Notes: generated by a model not told the origin, from the letters alone. A DNA stretch of 64,000 nt from Mycobacterium sp. IDR2000157661 (GCF_022317005.1 NZ_CP081006.1:1922001-1986000), one strand, 5' to 3'; positions 27,465 through 35,121 are shown, counted from the first letter of the stretch. A program made the numbers and translations.

Positions 27465-28058
27465 ATGCCCGATGACTTGCGACCCGGCCCCGAATCCCCG
27501 CCGACCGACGAGCTGCGCAGCGCCGAGAGGTCCTTCGCGGTTCTGCAGCAAGTCCTGCACGGCATCGCCGCCGACGATCTGCACAAGCAGACCGGCTGCC
27601 GCGAGTTCGATGTCGCCGCGCTGACCGACCACCTGCTCAACTCGATCACCACGATCGGCGGAATGGCCGGCGCCGAGTTCGGTGAACGAGATCGCGACGC
27701 CTCTGTCGAGGAGCAGGTGGTTCTCGCGGCGCGGCCCGCCCTCGACGCGTGGCGGCGCCGTGGCATCGACGGCACCGTCGCGTTCGGTGGCAACGAGGTG
27801 CCCGCCAAGGTGATGGTCGGCATCCTGTCGCTCGAGTTCCTGGTGCACGCCTGGGATTACGCAAGCGCTGTCGGTCGTGAGGTCGACGCCGAGGAATCGC
27901 TGTCGGACTATGTGCTCGGCCTGGCGCGCAAGATCATCACGCCGGAGGGACGGGCCGACGCCGGCTTCGACGACCCGGTCGAGGTGCCTGCCGACGCCGC
28001 GGCGCTGGACCGGCTGCTGGCCTACACCGGCCGCCGGGCCCAGTCACCTAGCAGCTAA
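27465..28058 (+). CDS. TIGR03086-type metal-binding protein (DinB/MDMPI fold)
   Basis: A 197-residue protein of the mycothiol-dependent maleylpyruvate isomerase N-terminal fold, TIGR03086 branch. The helix motifs CREFDVAALTDHLLNSI (metal-ligand His), GILSLEFLVHAWDYASA (HAWD) and VLGLARKIITPEG are typical. Such proteins bind a divalent metal and may use mycothiol, but the substrate is unknown. ATG 27465 follows the intergenic region shared with the divergent lipoprotein gene. The stop overlaps the end of the convergent DUF4334 gene by 4 bp. Confidence 0.83.
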   Translation: MPDDLRPGPESPPTDELRSAERSFAVLQQVLHGIAADDLHKQTGCREFDVAALTDHLLNSITTIGGMAGAEFGERDRDASVEEQVVLAARPALDAWRRRGIDGTVAFGGNEVPAKVMVGILSLEFLVHAWDYASAVGREVDAEESLSDYVLGLARKIITPEGRADAGFDDPVEVPADAAALDRLLAYTGRRAQSPSS

Positions 28059-28537
28059 ACCCGCTCGAGGTAGAAGTACAGGTGCCGCCCTGCCCCAGAG
28101 CTGAAGTCGAGGGCGCCCTTGCCGTTCATGATGCCGACGACGGCGTTCTCGTCGACCACCTTGAAGTGATCGTGCACGGGGGCGCCGTCGTAAACCATCG
28201 ACGCGACGACCTCGCCGCGGAACTCCTCCATCCAGAGGCTGGCTTCGCCCTTCATCGCCTCGGTGTTGGAGAACCTGTTGCCGTCGGCGTCAAGGCAGAC
28301 GAGCGGCTTGGCGTCGGCGGCCGAGTGGAACGTCTTGCCGAACCAGTTGAGTCGCTCCATGAAGCCGTTGGCCTTGTGGCCGGTGTGGAACTCGCCGCCC
28401 TTCCACTCGCCGAGCATGAACTCGATGGTGGCCGGCTCCAGCGTGGCCCAGAAGTCATCGAGTTCGGCGTCGGTCAGCTGGTCGGTGCGCTCCTTGAGCG
28501 CGGTGAACGTCTCACGTGCGGTTCGCGTGGCGGTCAT
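28055..28537 (-). CDS. GXWXG/DUF4334 domain protein
   Basis: A 160-residue cytosolic protein. The N-terminal GXWXG motif appears as LGEWKGGEFHTGHKANG and the C-terminal DUF4334 portion contains YDGAPVHDHFKVVDENAVVG and ends LYFYLERV. These two domains occur together in actinobacterial proteins related by fold to lipid- or fatty-acid-binding barrels; no reaction is known. Its start codon overlaps the hisC2 stop by 4 bp (ATGA), so the two are translated from one message. Confidence 0.85.
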   Translation of the reverse strand: MTATRTARETFTALKERTDQLTDAELDDFWATLEPATIEFMLGEWKGGEFHTGHKANGFMERLNWFGKTFHSAADAKPLVCLDADGNRFSNTEAMKGEASLWMEEFRGEVVASMVYDGAPVHDHFKVVDENAVVGIMNGKGALDFSSGAGRHLYFYLERV

Positions 28538-29598
28538 GCGGTTCCTTTCCAGCGTCGGGCGAATTCGATGAAGGCGTCATTCTCTTGCGGCGCGGCCACG
28601 GTGACGCGCACGCCGTCGTCACCGTAGGGGCGGACGATGATCCTGTTGTTCGCCGCGGCCTCGGCGAATTCCTGGGCGCGGCCGAGCAGCGGCAGCCAAA
28701 CGAAGTTGGCCTGCGAGTCCGGCACGGGGTAACCGGCGTCGCGCAGCACCGCGGTGACACGCGACCGTTCGGCGACGACGGCGTCGGTGCGTGCGAGCAG
28801 TTCGTCGGCCGCATCCAGCGAGGCGATCGCCGCGGCCTGCGACACGCTGGTCGCGGTGAACGGCACGTACACCTTGCCCAGCGTGGTGATCACGTCCGGG
28901 TCGCCGACCGCGTAACCCACCCGCAGCCCCGCCAGCCCGTACGCCTTCGAAAAGGTACGCAGCACAACGACGTTGCTGTGCCTCTGGACCAGACCCAGGC
29001 TGTCGGGCCGCATCGGCTCGCGGATGTATTCGACGTAGGCCTCGTCGATGGCGATCAGGATGTGCGGGGGCACCGACGCGACGAAGCGGGCCAGCGCGTC
29101 GGGGTCGACGACCGTGCTGGTCGGGTTGTTCGGGTTGCACACGAAGATCAGCCGCGTGCGATCGGTGATCGCGGCGAGCATGGCGTCGAGGTCATGGGTG
29201 TGGTCGACCAGCGGCACCTGCACGGGCGTGGCGCCGGCGGTGCGCACCTGCAGCGGGTAGATCTCGAAGCTGCGCCAGGCGAACAGGACCTGGTCGCCGG
29301 CGGAGGCGGTGATCTGGATCAACTGCTGGCACAAGCTGACGGACCCGCAGCCGACCGAGATGTGCTCGGGGGCGAATGCCCCGTCGCCCACGTGCTTGGC
29401 CAACCGCTCCTTCAGTTCGACGTAGCCGTTGTCGGGATAGCGGTTGATGGTCTCGGTCGCCTGCACGATCGCGGCGCGCACACTCGGGAGTGGACTGTCG
29501 ACGGTCTCATTGCTGGCGATCTTGATCGCGCCGGGCACCGTCCTGCCCGGTGTGTAGGCGGGCAGGTCGGCCATCTCGGGGCGCAACCGGACTGTCAC
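28534..29598 (-). CDS. hisC2: Histidinol-phosphate/aromatic aminotransferase HisC2
   Basis: A 354-residue fold-type-I aminotransferase, PLP-dependent. The motifs are NETVDSPLPSVRAAI, GCGSVSLCQQ, FVCNPNNPTST, AIDEAYVEYI and the PLP lysine in LRTFSKAYGLAGLRVGY, with the phosphate/carboxylate Arg in NRIIVRPYGDDGVRVTV. The M. tuberculosis counterpart Rv3772 prefers aromatic amino acids (phenylalanine/tyrosine) despite its name. GTG 29598 is the start. It heads a two-gene unit with the DUF4334 protein and lies 83 bp upstream of, and divergent from, the tRNA pair. Confidence 0.92.
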   Translation of the reverse strand: MTVRLRPEMADLPAYTPGRTVPGAIKIASNETVDSPLPSVRAAIVQATETINRYPDNGYVELKERLAKHVGDGAFAPEHISVGCGSVSLCQQLIQITASAGDQVLFAWRSFEIYPLQVRTAGATPVQVPLVDHTHDLDAMLAAITDRTRLIFVCNPNNPTSTVVDPDALARFVASVPPHILIAIDEAYVEYIREPMRPDSLGLVQRHSNVVVLRTFSKAYGLAGLRVGYAVGDPDVITTLGKVYVPFTATSVSQAAAIASLDAADELLARTDAVVAERSRVTAVLRDAGYPVPDSQANFVWLPLLGRAQEFAEAAANNRIIVRPYGDDGVRVTVAAPQENDAFIEFARRWKGTA

Positions 29599-29681
29599 CG
29601 GACCAGTCTAGGGGCCGCCGACGTGCGCTTTGCCTGCTGCCATGGCCGATGTGTACGCTGTCGGATCGGCGGTAATCGTCG

Positions 29682-29770
29682 GGAGGCGTGCCAGAGCGGC
29701 CGAATGGGGCTCACTGCTAATGAGTTGTCGCCCTCAAAGGCGACCGGAGGTTCAAATCCTCTCGCCTCCG
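29682..29770 (+). tRNA. tRNA-Ser (anticodon GCU)
   Basis: Acceptor arms GGAGGCG (29682-29688) and CGCCTCC (29763-29769) pair fully; the discriminator is G29770 and CCA is not encoded. The anticodon stem-loop CTCA-CTGCTAA-TGAG gives anticodon GCT. The long variable arm (GTCGCCCTCAAAGGCGAC) confirms a class II serine tRNA. Confidence 0.97.
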
Positions 29771-29811
29771 CCGAGCCGACGAACGTCGGCCGACAACTGA
29801 AGATCGACCAT

Positions 29812-29884
29812 GCGCCCGTAGCTCAACGGATAGAGCATCTGACTACGGATCAGAAGGTTAGGGGTTCGAATCCCTTCGGGCGCG
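29812..29884 (+). tRNA. tRNA-Arg (anticodon ACG)
   Basis: Acceptor arms GCGCCCG (29812-29818) and CGGGCGC (29877-29883) pair perfectly, with discriminator G29884 and no encoded CCA. The anticodon stem-loop TCTGA-CTACGGA-TCAGA gives ACG (read as inosine-CG). The T arm is GGGGTTCGAATCCC. It is 41 bp downstream of tRNA-Ser(GCU), and an accessory-looking block begins after it. The following 231 bp (29885-30115) hold no gene I can support. Confidence 0.97.
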
Positions 29885-30060
29885 CCCACTCACCCTCTTG
29901 TTGTGCCGTGGCCAATGGCGTGGCGCCATGACCCGACACTGTGTAGGAGCCGCCGGTCGCCTGCACCGAAGTCGAGCATCTCGTCGGCACGCTCACCGTG
30001 AAGCGGACGGGCGAGCGGATTGGGTGACTCTCGGGTGACACCGTCGAGGTTTGGTCTTAA

Positions 30061-30082
30061 CTACGTATGTCAATAGTAGATT
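30061..30082 (+). promoter_or_regulatory. CTAC-N11-GTAG element and -10 of the L,D-transpeptidase gene
   Basis: CTACGTATGTCAATAGTAG (30061-30079) is an inverted repeat CTAC-N11-GTAG overlapping a TAGATT -10 hexamer (30077-30082), 33 bp before the ATG at 30116. The same CTACGTA-N8-GTAG pattern recurs at 35204-35222 upstream of blaI. The immediate region is unusually AT-rich. A BlaI-type operator is inferred from position and similarity. Confidence 0.6.
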
Positions 30083-30115
30083 GGACCGGTATCACCGTCG
30101 AAGAAGAGGGAATCG

Positions 30116-30871
30116 ATGCTCGCCATTGCCCGCGCTCCGCTCGCGGTCCTAGCCGCCGTCACGCTCGTGTGTGCCGGTTCGGGCGTTGCCGGTGCCACGG
30201 CGGCGGACGCTGTTCGGAATAACGCCGCTGTCACCGCCATCTCTCCCGGCAACGGCCAGGTCGTGGGCATCGCCCATCCCGTCATGGTGGAGTTCGCCGC
30301 CCCGGTGCGCTATCGGCTGGCCGCGCAACGGGCAATGACGATCGAGACACCGAGCGAGGTGTCCGGGCGTTTCACATGGATGTCCGACCGGGTGATGCAG
30401 TGGGAGCCGACCACCGTCTGGCCCGCCTACACCCCGGTCTCGGTGACCGCGGGTGATCTCTCGGTGGAGTTCGACGTCGGCGCGGCGGTCACGTCGGTTG
30501 CCGACATCTCGTCGCACACGTTCACGGTCAGCATCGACGGACAGGTGGTTCGGGAGATGCCGGCGTCGCTGGGCAAGTCTGGATTCGATACTCCCGTCGG
30601 CAGTTTCACCGTTCTCGAGAAACAGCGCCGGGTCAAATTCGACTCTCGGACCATCGGAATTCCGCTCGACGACCCGGAGGGGTATCTAATCGACGGCGAG
30701 TACGCGGTGCGCATCACCTGGGGCGGCGTGTACGTGCATTCGGCGCCATGGTCGGTCGGTTCTCAGGGGTATGCCAACGTCAGCCATGGCTGCATCAACC
30801 TGAGTCCCGAGGACGCCGCATGGTATTTCGACATGGTCGGCATCGGCGATCCGGTGACCGTGCGAAGTTGA
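30116..30871 (+). CDS. ldtA: L,D-transpeptidase (LdtMt1-type)
   Basis: A 251-residue exported enzyme that makes 3-3 cross-links between peptidoglycan stems. After a signal peptide (cleavage near AGATAADA) comes an Ig-like domain (about 40-130) and a YkuD catalytic domain with VYVHSAPWSVGSQGYANVSH and the SHGCINLSP motif; Cys226 is the nucleophile and His224 its neighbour. Length and the position of Cys226 match M. tuberculosis LdtMt1. Such enzymes confer tolerance to most beta-lactams except carbapenems. Its promoter carries the element also found upstream of blaI, so induction by cell-wall stress is likely. Confidence 0.92.
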   Translation: MLAIARAPLAVLAAVTLVCAGSGVAGATAADAVRNNAAVTAISPGNGQVVGIAHPVMVEFAAPVRYRLAAQRAMTIETPSEVSGRFTWMSDRVMQWEPTTVWPAYTPVSVTAGDLSVEFDVGAAVTSVADISSHTFTVSIDGQVVREMPASLGKSGFDTPVGSFTVLEKQRRVKFDSRTIGIPLDDPEGYLIDGEYAVRITWGGVYVHSAPWSVGSQGYANVSHGCINLSPEDAAWYFDMVGIGDPVTVRS

Positions 30872-30893
30872 CGCGCACCAGGCCGCGGCTATG

Positions 30894-31505
30894 TCAGGGC
30901 GGATGCATCATTCCGCCGTGCCCCATACCTCCGGGACCGCCCATGCCGCCTGGACCCATTCCGCCCATTTGACGCATCATCGCTGCCATCCCCTCATCGA
31001 CGAAGCCGGTGACCTCCCGGGCGTGGGCGCGGATGGCTTCGATGACAACCGGATCGTCGGCGACCTCCTCGGCAACGACACCCTTGGCCGTCATCGTCAG
31101 ATTCCGGCGATAACCCCCGGCGTTTCGAAACAACGTCGGCAGGCTGTCGCTCATACAGGTGACCTCGGCACCGTTATCGAGGTGGTTGTACATGTTCGCG
31201 ACATGCTGTTGCAGTTCCGCAGTGAGCGTCGGGGAATCCGATTGGGTGGTGGTGCGCACACCGCCGGGAATCTCCTCGACCACACGGTTGATTTCACGGT
31301 GCCGATGGAACATTTGGGCGTAGGTGCGCATATCCACCGGAGTGACGCCGCCCATCATGCCCATCGCACCGCCGCCCTGTTCGTGATCGACCAACCGCAT
31401 CAACGGTGCATTGGCCCCTGTCAGCCGGAGCACATACCCCAGGACAACGGCCGCTCCGCCCGCCCCGGCCGCGGCAAGGGCGGCCCGTCGCGTGATTTGA
31501 CGCAT
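30894..31505 (-). CDS. Tat-exported Met-rich protein, putative copper binder
   Basis: A 203-residue protein I cannot assign to a named family. The N-terminus has a twin-arginine signal (MRQITRRAALAAAGAGGAAV). The mature part contains FHRHREINR and HVANMYNHLDNG, with His/Met pairs suited to metal binding, a Cys-Met (EVTCMSDSL), and a C-terminal tail dense in Met, Gly and His (MMRQMGGMGPGGMGGPGGMG and onward). Met-rich extracytoplasmic tails are typical of copper handling. ATG 31505 overlaps the stop of a 47-codon frame by TGATG, and GGAGGTG lies 11 nt upstream. A RicR-like operator lies upstream of the pair. Confidence 0.72.
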   Translation of the reverse strand: MRQITRRAALAAAGAGGAAVVLGYVLRLTGANAPLMRLVDHEQGGGAMGMMGGVTPVDMRTYAQMFHRHREINRVVEEIPGGVRTTTQSDSPTLTAELQQHVANMYNHLDNGAEVTCMSDSLPTLFRNAGGYRRNLTMTAKGVVAEEVADDPVVIEAIRAHAREVTGFVDEGMAAMMRQMGGMGPGGMGGPGGMGHGGMMHPP

Positions 31506-31648
31506 CAGCGTTCTTCACCTCCGATAGCTGGCTTATCCGGATTGCGAGGATTCGAGCTCACCGCAACACGACGCGCTTCAGCCTGGCAGCGGTGGGGGTC
31601 GGCGGCGGTGACGAAGTCGGCTACGCGATCACGCGGTTGCCACATCAT
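31505..31648 (-). CDS. Possible leaderless small ORF (47 aa) ahead of the Met-rich gene
   Basis: ATG 31648 (or the adjacent ATG 31645) opens a 47-codon frame beginning MMWQPRDRVADFVTAADPH and ending GGEER; its TGA overlaps the start of the Met-rich gene (TGATG). A TANNNT -10 (TATGGT, complement of 31651-31656) lies 2 to 5 nt before these ATGs, so the transcript would be leaderless. The -10 overlaps a RicR-like operator. The peptide has one Cys and one His and no recognised family; it could be a copper-induced small protein or simply a translational coupler. Confidence 0.45.
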   Translation of the reverse strand: MMWQPRDRVADFVTAADPHRCQAEARRVAVSSNPRNPDKPAIGGEER

Positions 31649-31654
31649 ATACCA

Positions 31655-31668
31655 TACCCGATGGGGTA
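31655..31668 (-). promoter_or_regulatory. RicR-like copper operator TACCC-N5-GGTA
   Basis: TACCCGATGGGGTA matches the palindromic TACCC-N5-GGTA motif described for RicR, the CsoR-family copper repressor of mycobacteria; the palindrome extends to ATACCC/GGGTAT. It overlaps the -10 (31651-31656) of the minus-strand promoter serving the small ORF and the Met-rich Tat protein. No ricR gene lies in the window, so control would be in trans. Confidence 0.7.
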
Positions 31669-31715
31669 TACGCGACACGGGCTGCATCACCGGGGATGCA
31701 CCAACCAACCGTGCG

Positions 31716-31988
31716 CTAAGGGCGACTGTGCTCGTGGAGAAGCCGCAAACGGTTCTCATAATCGGCTTCATCGATCTCGCCCCGGGCGAAGCGGTCGGCC
31801 AGAATCTCCTCAGGCACGCGGTAGTGCTGCTGCGGTGGCATCGACGCCGTGCTTCCGGAGTCCTTGGCGCCCAGGCTGACGCGGATGAGTGCAACGATGC
31901 CGACGACGACAAGCGTCCAGAACAGCACCATCCCGATACCCATGCCGGCGTAGCCCCACCAGCCCATGTCGTGGCCATACCAAAACAT
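31716..31988 (-). CDS. SHOCT-domain small membrane protein
   Basis: A 90-residue protein with one N-terminal membrane helix (GMGIGMVLFWTLVVVGIVALI) preceded by a Met/Trp/Tyr/His-rich outer segment (MFWYGHDMGWWGYAGM), and a C-terminal SHOCT helix pair (EEILADRFARGEIDEADYEN). SHOCT proteins of this size commonly accompany copper efflux and Met-rich genes in actinobacteria. ATG 31988 has GGAGGT 5 nt upstream. It lies upstream of, and in line with, the RicR-like operator and Met-rich gene. Confidence 0.85.
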   Translation of the reverse strand: MFWYGHDMGWWGYAGMGIGMVLFWTLVVVGIVALIRVSLGAKDSGSTASMPPQQHYRVPEEILADRFARGEIDEADYENRLRLLHEHSRP

Positions 31989-32148
31989 CACGATCGACCT
32001 CCGTAGACGTGTGTTCGATTGTGGTCGTGGACCCGCTGAGATGTCAGGGTCGATCGCAATGAGGCATAGGGACTTTTGACCCCACTCGGCCAAGCCGGCG
32101 CTCGTGTCGCTTCAAACGACCCCTTGGCGCTGTGTCATCATCGGGTCA

Positions 32149-32820
32149 GTGGCACAAAGTAAAGCGCAGAAAACCGACAGCGGGCTGGCGGCCCGCGTCG
32201 CAGCTCTCGCGTCAGCGGGTGCCGCGGTGATCCACATCGCTGTGACTCCGACGCACTGGCAGGAATGGGTGCTGTCGGGCATCTTCTTCGCACTGCTCGC
32301 GCTATTTCAGTTCGTGTGGGCGTGGCTGGTGGTGACGCGGCCATCGACTCCGGTGCTTGGCGCGGGGATCGTGGTGAATCTCGGGTCCGTCGCGGTATGG
32401 GCCCTGTCCCGCACCGCGGGGGTACCGTTCGGCCCCCACGCCGGTGAACCCGAACTGGTGCGTGCTGCGGGAATCTGTGCGCTCCTGCTCCAGTCCTACA
32501 TCGTCATGGGAGCCGCATGGGTGTGGGTGCGAGGCCATCGATCACGATCGGTACCACGCCTCGGCTACGGCATGGTGCTGGCCGGCGCAGGCACGGTGAT
32601 AGCGGTGGCGGTTGCCGTGGGAGTGGTTTCGGGCCTCCAGCACGGTCATCACTCCTCCGGCGGAGAAGCAGAGCATGGTCACCACCCGCCGGACGGCGCC
32701 GAAGAAGGTCACCACGGGGTCCCGGCACCCCCACCGGCGCCGCGTCCGGCAGCACCTCAGGATCCCGCTCAGGAACCAGCACCTGCGCACGACCACGACG
32801 ACCACCACGACCACGGCTGA
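32149..32820 (+). CDS. Membrane protein with His-rich C-terminal tail
   Basis: A 223-residue protein with about five membrane helices (ALASAGAAVIHIAV, LSGIFFALLALFQFVWAWLV, GAGIVVNLGSVAVWAL, ICALLLQSYIVMGAAWVWV, YGMVLAGAGTVIAVAVAVGV). After residue 170 comes a His-rich tail with GLQHGHHSSGGEAEHGHHPP and a terminal HDHDDHHDHG, suited to binding Cu, Ni or Zn. GTG 32149 is taken as start; the frame is open from 32104. No family name is recognised. Divergence from the SHOCT gene and convergence with the DUF4396 gene put it in the putative metal-handling group. Confidence 0.7.
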   Translation: MAQSKAQKTDSGLAARVAALASAGAAVIHIAVTPTHWQEWVLSGIFFALLALFQFVWAWLVVTRPSTPVLGAGIVVNLGSVAVWALSRTAGVPFGPHAGEPELVRAAGICALLLQSYIVMGAAWVWVRGHRSRSVPRLGYGMVLAGAGTVIAVAVAVGVVSGLQHGHHSSGGEAEHGHHPPDGAEEGHHGVPAPPPAPRPAAPQDPAQEPAPAHDHDDHHDHG

Positions 32821-32844
32821 CACGACGTGCGCGACGGGCGGGCG

Positions 32845-33588
32845 CTAGGCGGTCTCCGCGGTCTTGGCGGGTTCCAGCACAGACTGCGGTGTGCCGCGGG
32901 CCAGCAGCCACCACACCATCGGGTAGGCGGTGATGAACCCGAGCGTGATGCCGCCCCACATCACCAGCCAGAACGCCATCGAGGCATGGGGATACCCGAG
33001 CACGAAGGCGACGAGCAGCATCGTGGCGCCCATGCCGAGGTCGAATGCCAGGACCGCCAGGGCCGAGATCAGGGTGGCGACCCGTAGTCGCCTGCCCGAC
33101 GAGGACTGCCGCCCCAATGTCACCGTCAGCGCGTGGTATTCGAAAGCGATCAGAAGAGGCAGTGCGAACACGGCGATCAGCAGGATCATCGGCCACACGT
33201 GCTCACCGGCGATTGTGATTCCGGTCAAGGTCACGATCGGCACCGCGATGGCGTGACCCACGAACGAAGCCGCGCCGCCGGGGATCACCTCGACCGCGAC
33301 CTTCGCCGGCATGCCCAGCTCCGGTGCGCTGCCATGTTCACTCTGCCATTTGGGGCTCGCTGGACGGCCCCAGCGGTAGTAGGCCCAGAGTCCGAGCGGG
33401 CCGGACCAGACGGCGGTGATCGGCCACACGAGCTCCATGCCTCGTACTCGTTGGCGATACCCGCCCACATAGGTGTCAACGAGGATCCAGGCGGCAAAGA
33501 GTAGTCCGGCGACGGTGTAGATCCAGGCGAAAACCGTCACCCAGGTGGGGATTACCGCGACCTGCAGGTGAACCATGTGGTCATCCAT
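32845..33588 (-). CDS. DUF4396 domain membrane protein
   Basis: A 247-residue multi-pass protein. The N-terminal part has VFAWIYTVAGLLFAAWILVD followed by the conserved MELVWPITAVWSGPLGLWAYYRWGR; the DUF4396 core follows with KVAVEVIPGGAASFVGHAIA, FEYHALTV and FWLVMWGGITLGFITAYPMVWW, about six helices in all. The conserved His and acidic residues within membrane segments suggest a metal- or redox-related role, and members often sit beside copper genes; function is unproven. AAGGAGAGG precedes ATG 33588. A CTACGTAG-centred element lies about 120 bp upstream. Confidence 0.82.
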   Translation of the reverse strand: MDDHMVHLQVAVIPTWVTVFAWIYTVAGLLFAAWILVDTYVGGYRQRVRGMELVWPITAVWSGPLGLWAYYRWGRPASPKWQSEHGSAPELGMPAKVAVEVIPGGAASFVGHAIAVPIVTLTGITIAGEHVWPMILLIAVFALPLLIAFEYHALTVTLGRQSSSGRRLRVATLISALAVLAFDLGMGATMLLVAFVLGYPHASMAFWLVMWGGITLGFITAYPMVWWLLARGTPQSVLEPAKTAETA

Positions 33589-33709
33589 CGCACGCCCTCT
33601 CCTTGAGGTGTCACTAGATAGAGCTCTTCCGCATAGCGGCCGACGCAGTCACCGATGCGGCGCTCCGCGGCCGGCCTCATCACGAGGCACGCGCGATACT
33701 TCTCCGTAT

Positions 33710-33725
33710 CTACTACGTAGGTATA
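33710..33725. promoter_or_regulatory. CTACTACGTAGGTATA element, possible third BlaI-type site
   Basis: The 16 bases 33710-33725 contain the 8-bp palindrome CTACGTAG and, one half-site earlier, CTAC-N3-GTAG. The CTACGTA core is the same as in the elements at 30061 and 35204, but the distal half-site at 11-bp spacing is missing. The 205-bp gap between the DUF4396 start and the M56 stop holds this element and no gene. Confidence 0.4.
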
Positions 33726-33793
33726 CAGCTAGGAATTCGCACGGTCAAGCAGTGAAGACGGCGCGCCGAGCCGATGAAGGGGACCGGCAACCC

Positions 33794-34741
33794 CTATTGC
33801 ATCCCGCACATCAGCAGTCCGGATGCGGCCATGGCAGCAATCAACACCGGTCCAGCGGCGATCACGGTCATCGTGCCCGTCAGCGCGGCCGCACAGCGCC
33901 GGTGTGCCGGCGCTCCGCGGGAAGAGGTGAGGCGGTGGGCGCGTTCGAGAACCGCGACATCGGCCGCTCCGAGGGCGCCGGCGGGGGTGGCACCCGACAT
34001 GGCGAGCAAGCCGGCCAACAATGGTTGTCGACCGTGACGTCTGGCAGCAGTGTCATCGGCGCACATCTCCAATAGTCGGGAAATATGTTCGGCGCCTTCG
34101 GTAATCAGTTTCACGCGTGGGAGGGCCTTGGCGAGCACCCGCAGGGCGGCGACGACCTGGGGGTGGTACCCGGCAAGGTGGGCGCGCTCGTGAGCGATTA
34201 CGGCCTCTAACTGCTCTTCGTTCAGGGCAACCACGGCGGCGCTCGTCACCACGATCGCGGGCGGGCGAGCGGACACGCAGTAGGCGGCGGGTTCGTCGGC
34301 GTCGAGAACCAGAACATCCGGCGCGGCGGTACGCCTGCCCACCACGCGTACGGCCTCGGCGTGTCGATGCGAGCGTCGACGCATGGCGGTGAGCGTGGCA
34401 GCAAGCCGGGCCGCGGTGGCCATCACGAGCACGGCAGCGGCAATCGCGGCGCCCAGCAGGGCGAGTCGGGGAAGTGTGCCGGCCTGACCGGTCGCGATGA
34501 CTCGGATCTGGGCGACACACGATGCGATGAGGTACTGACGATGGTCCCAGTGGTTGACAAGCTGGGCGAGCAGGGCTGCCACGGCTGCCACACCGCTGAT
34601 CAGCATGGTGGCGATGGCGGTCAGCCAGGCCGCCACGCCGAGGCGCGGAAGCTGCGCGCTGCGGGTCAGGCGGCGTAACACGGGAGGCCCGACGAGGAGC
34701 ACCACGAGGCCGTAGAGCAGTAGGCACGCCGCGACGGTCAC
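33794..34741 (-). CDS. M56-family membrane metallopeptidase (BlaR1-like sensor)
   Basis: A 315-residue membrane protease. Helices cover LLLYGLVVLLVGPPVL, AAWLTAIATMLISGVAAVAAL, LALLGAAIAAAVLVMATAA and a C-terminal ALTGTMTVIAAGPVLIAAM. The cytosolic loop carries the zincin motif HERAH (from VIAHERAHLAGYHP) and a downstream Glu in LLEMCADDTA. There is no extracellular penicillin-binding domain as in staphylococcal BlaR1, so the signal is not direct beta-lactam acylation of this protein. The start overlaps the blaI stop by 4 bp, and the family precedent is that such proteases inactivate the paired BlaI repressor. Confidence 0.88.
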   Translation of the reverse strand: MTVAACLLLYGLVVLLVGPPVLRRLTRSAQLPRLGVAAWLTAIATMLISGVAAVAALLAQLVNHWDHRQYLIASCVAQIRVIATGQAGTLPRLALLGAAIAAAVLVMATAARLAATLTAMRRRSHRHAEAVRVVGRRTAAPDVLVLDADEPAAYCVSARPPAIVVTSAAVVALNEEQLEAVIAHERAHLAGYHPQVVAALRVLAKALPRVKLITEGAEHISRLLEMCADDTAARRHGRQPLLAGLLAMSGATPAGALGAADVAVLERAHRLTSSRGAPAHRRCAAALTGTMTVIAAGPVLIAAMAASGLLMCGMQ

Positions 34742-35121
34742 CGGCGCCCCGCCCGCCTCGACAACCGTCGCAGTGCTGCGCGCAACCCGGCGGACTCCTC
34801 GGCGTTCATCTGCTCGACGAAGTGGCTGAGCACCAGATCGGGCCGGCCCCCACCCTCGAGCGCCTCGCGCATCAGGCGCGCGCTGTGCTCTTCGCGCGAG
34901 AGCGTCGGCCAGTACCGATACGCCTTGCCGTCGCGCTCGCGCGCGAGCCAGCCCTTGCCGTGCAGGTTGTCCATCGTCGACATCACCGTGGTGTATGCGA
35001 TGTCCCGCTCGACGGAGAGTTCGTCGAACACGTCTCGCACGGTAGTCGAGCCGGTCGCCTCACGATCCCAAATGCGGTCCATGATGACCGCTTCGAGCTC
35101 ACCGAACCCTCGTACCCGCAT
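34738..35121 (-). CDS. BlaI/MecI/CopY-family repressor
   Basis: A 127-residue winged-helix repressor. FGELEAVIMDRIWD, TVRDVFDELSVERDIAYTTV (recognition helix with the IAYTTVMSTMDNL signature) and GWLARERDGKAYRYWPTLSREE define the family; the C-terminal helices FVEQMNAEESAGLRAALRRL mediate dimerisation. ATG 35121 is preceded by GGAGG at 5 nt; an upstream extension to 35190 has no family match. It is coupled to the M56 peptidase gene. Its own upstream region carries the CTAC-N11-GTAG element shared with the L,D-transpeptidase promoter, so autoregulation and control of that enzyme are likely. Confidence 0.9.
   Translation of the reverse strand: MRVRGFGELEAVIMDRIWDREATGSTTVRDVFDELSVERDIAYTTVMSTMDNLHGKGWLARERDGKAYRYWPTLSREEHSARLMREALEGGGRPDLVLSHFVEQMNAEESAGLRAALRRLSRRAGRR

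Noticed and set aside
29850-30041. A minus-strand frame ending RPKGFEPLTF behind tRNA-Arg
   Set aside because: This tail is the translated complement of the tRNA 3' end, a frequent false annotation. I looked for integrase motifs in the rest and found none.
31505-31978. A 157-codon minus-strand frame covering the SHOCT gene region
   Set aside because: The upstream part conflicts with the SHOCT protein in another frame; only its last 47 codons, downstream of the RicR-like operator, have independent support.
33575-34075. A plus-strand frame opposite the M56 peptidase gene
   Set aside because: The minus strand has the HERAH motif, membrane helices and coupling to blaI; the plus frame has none of these.
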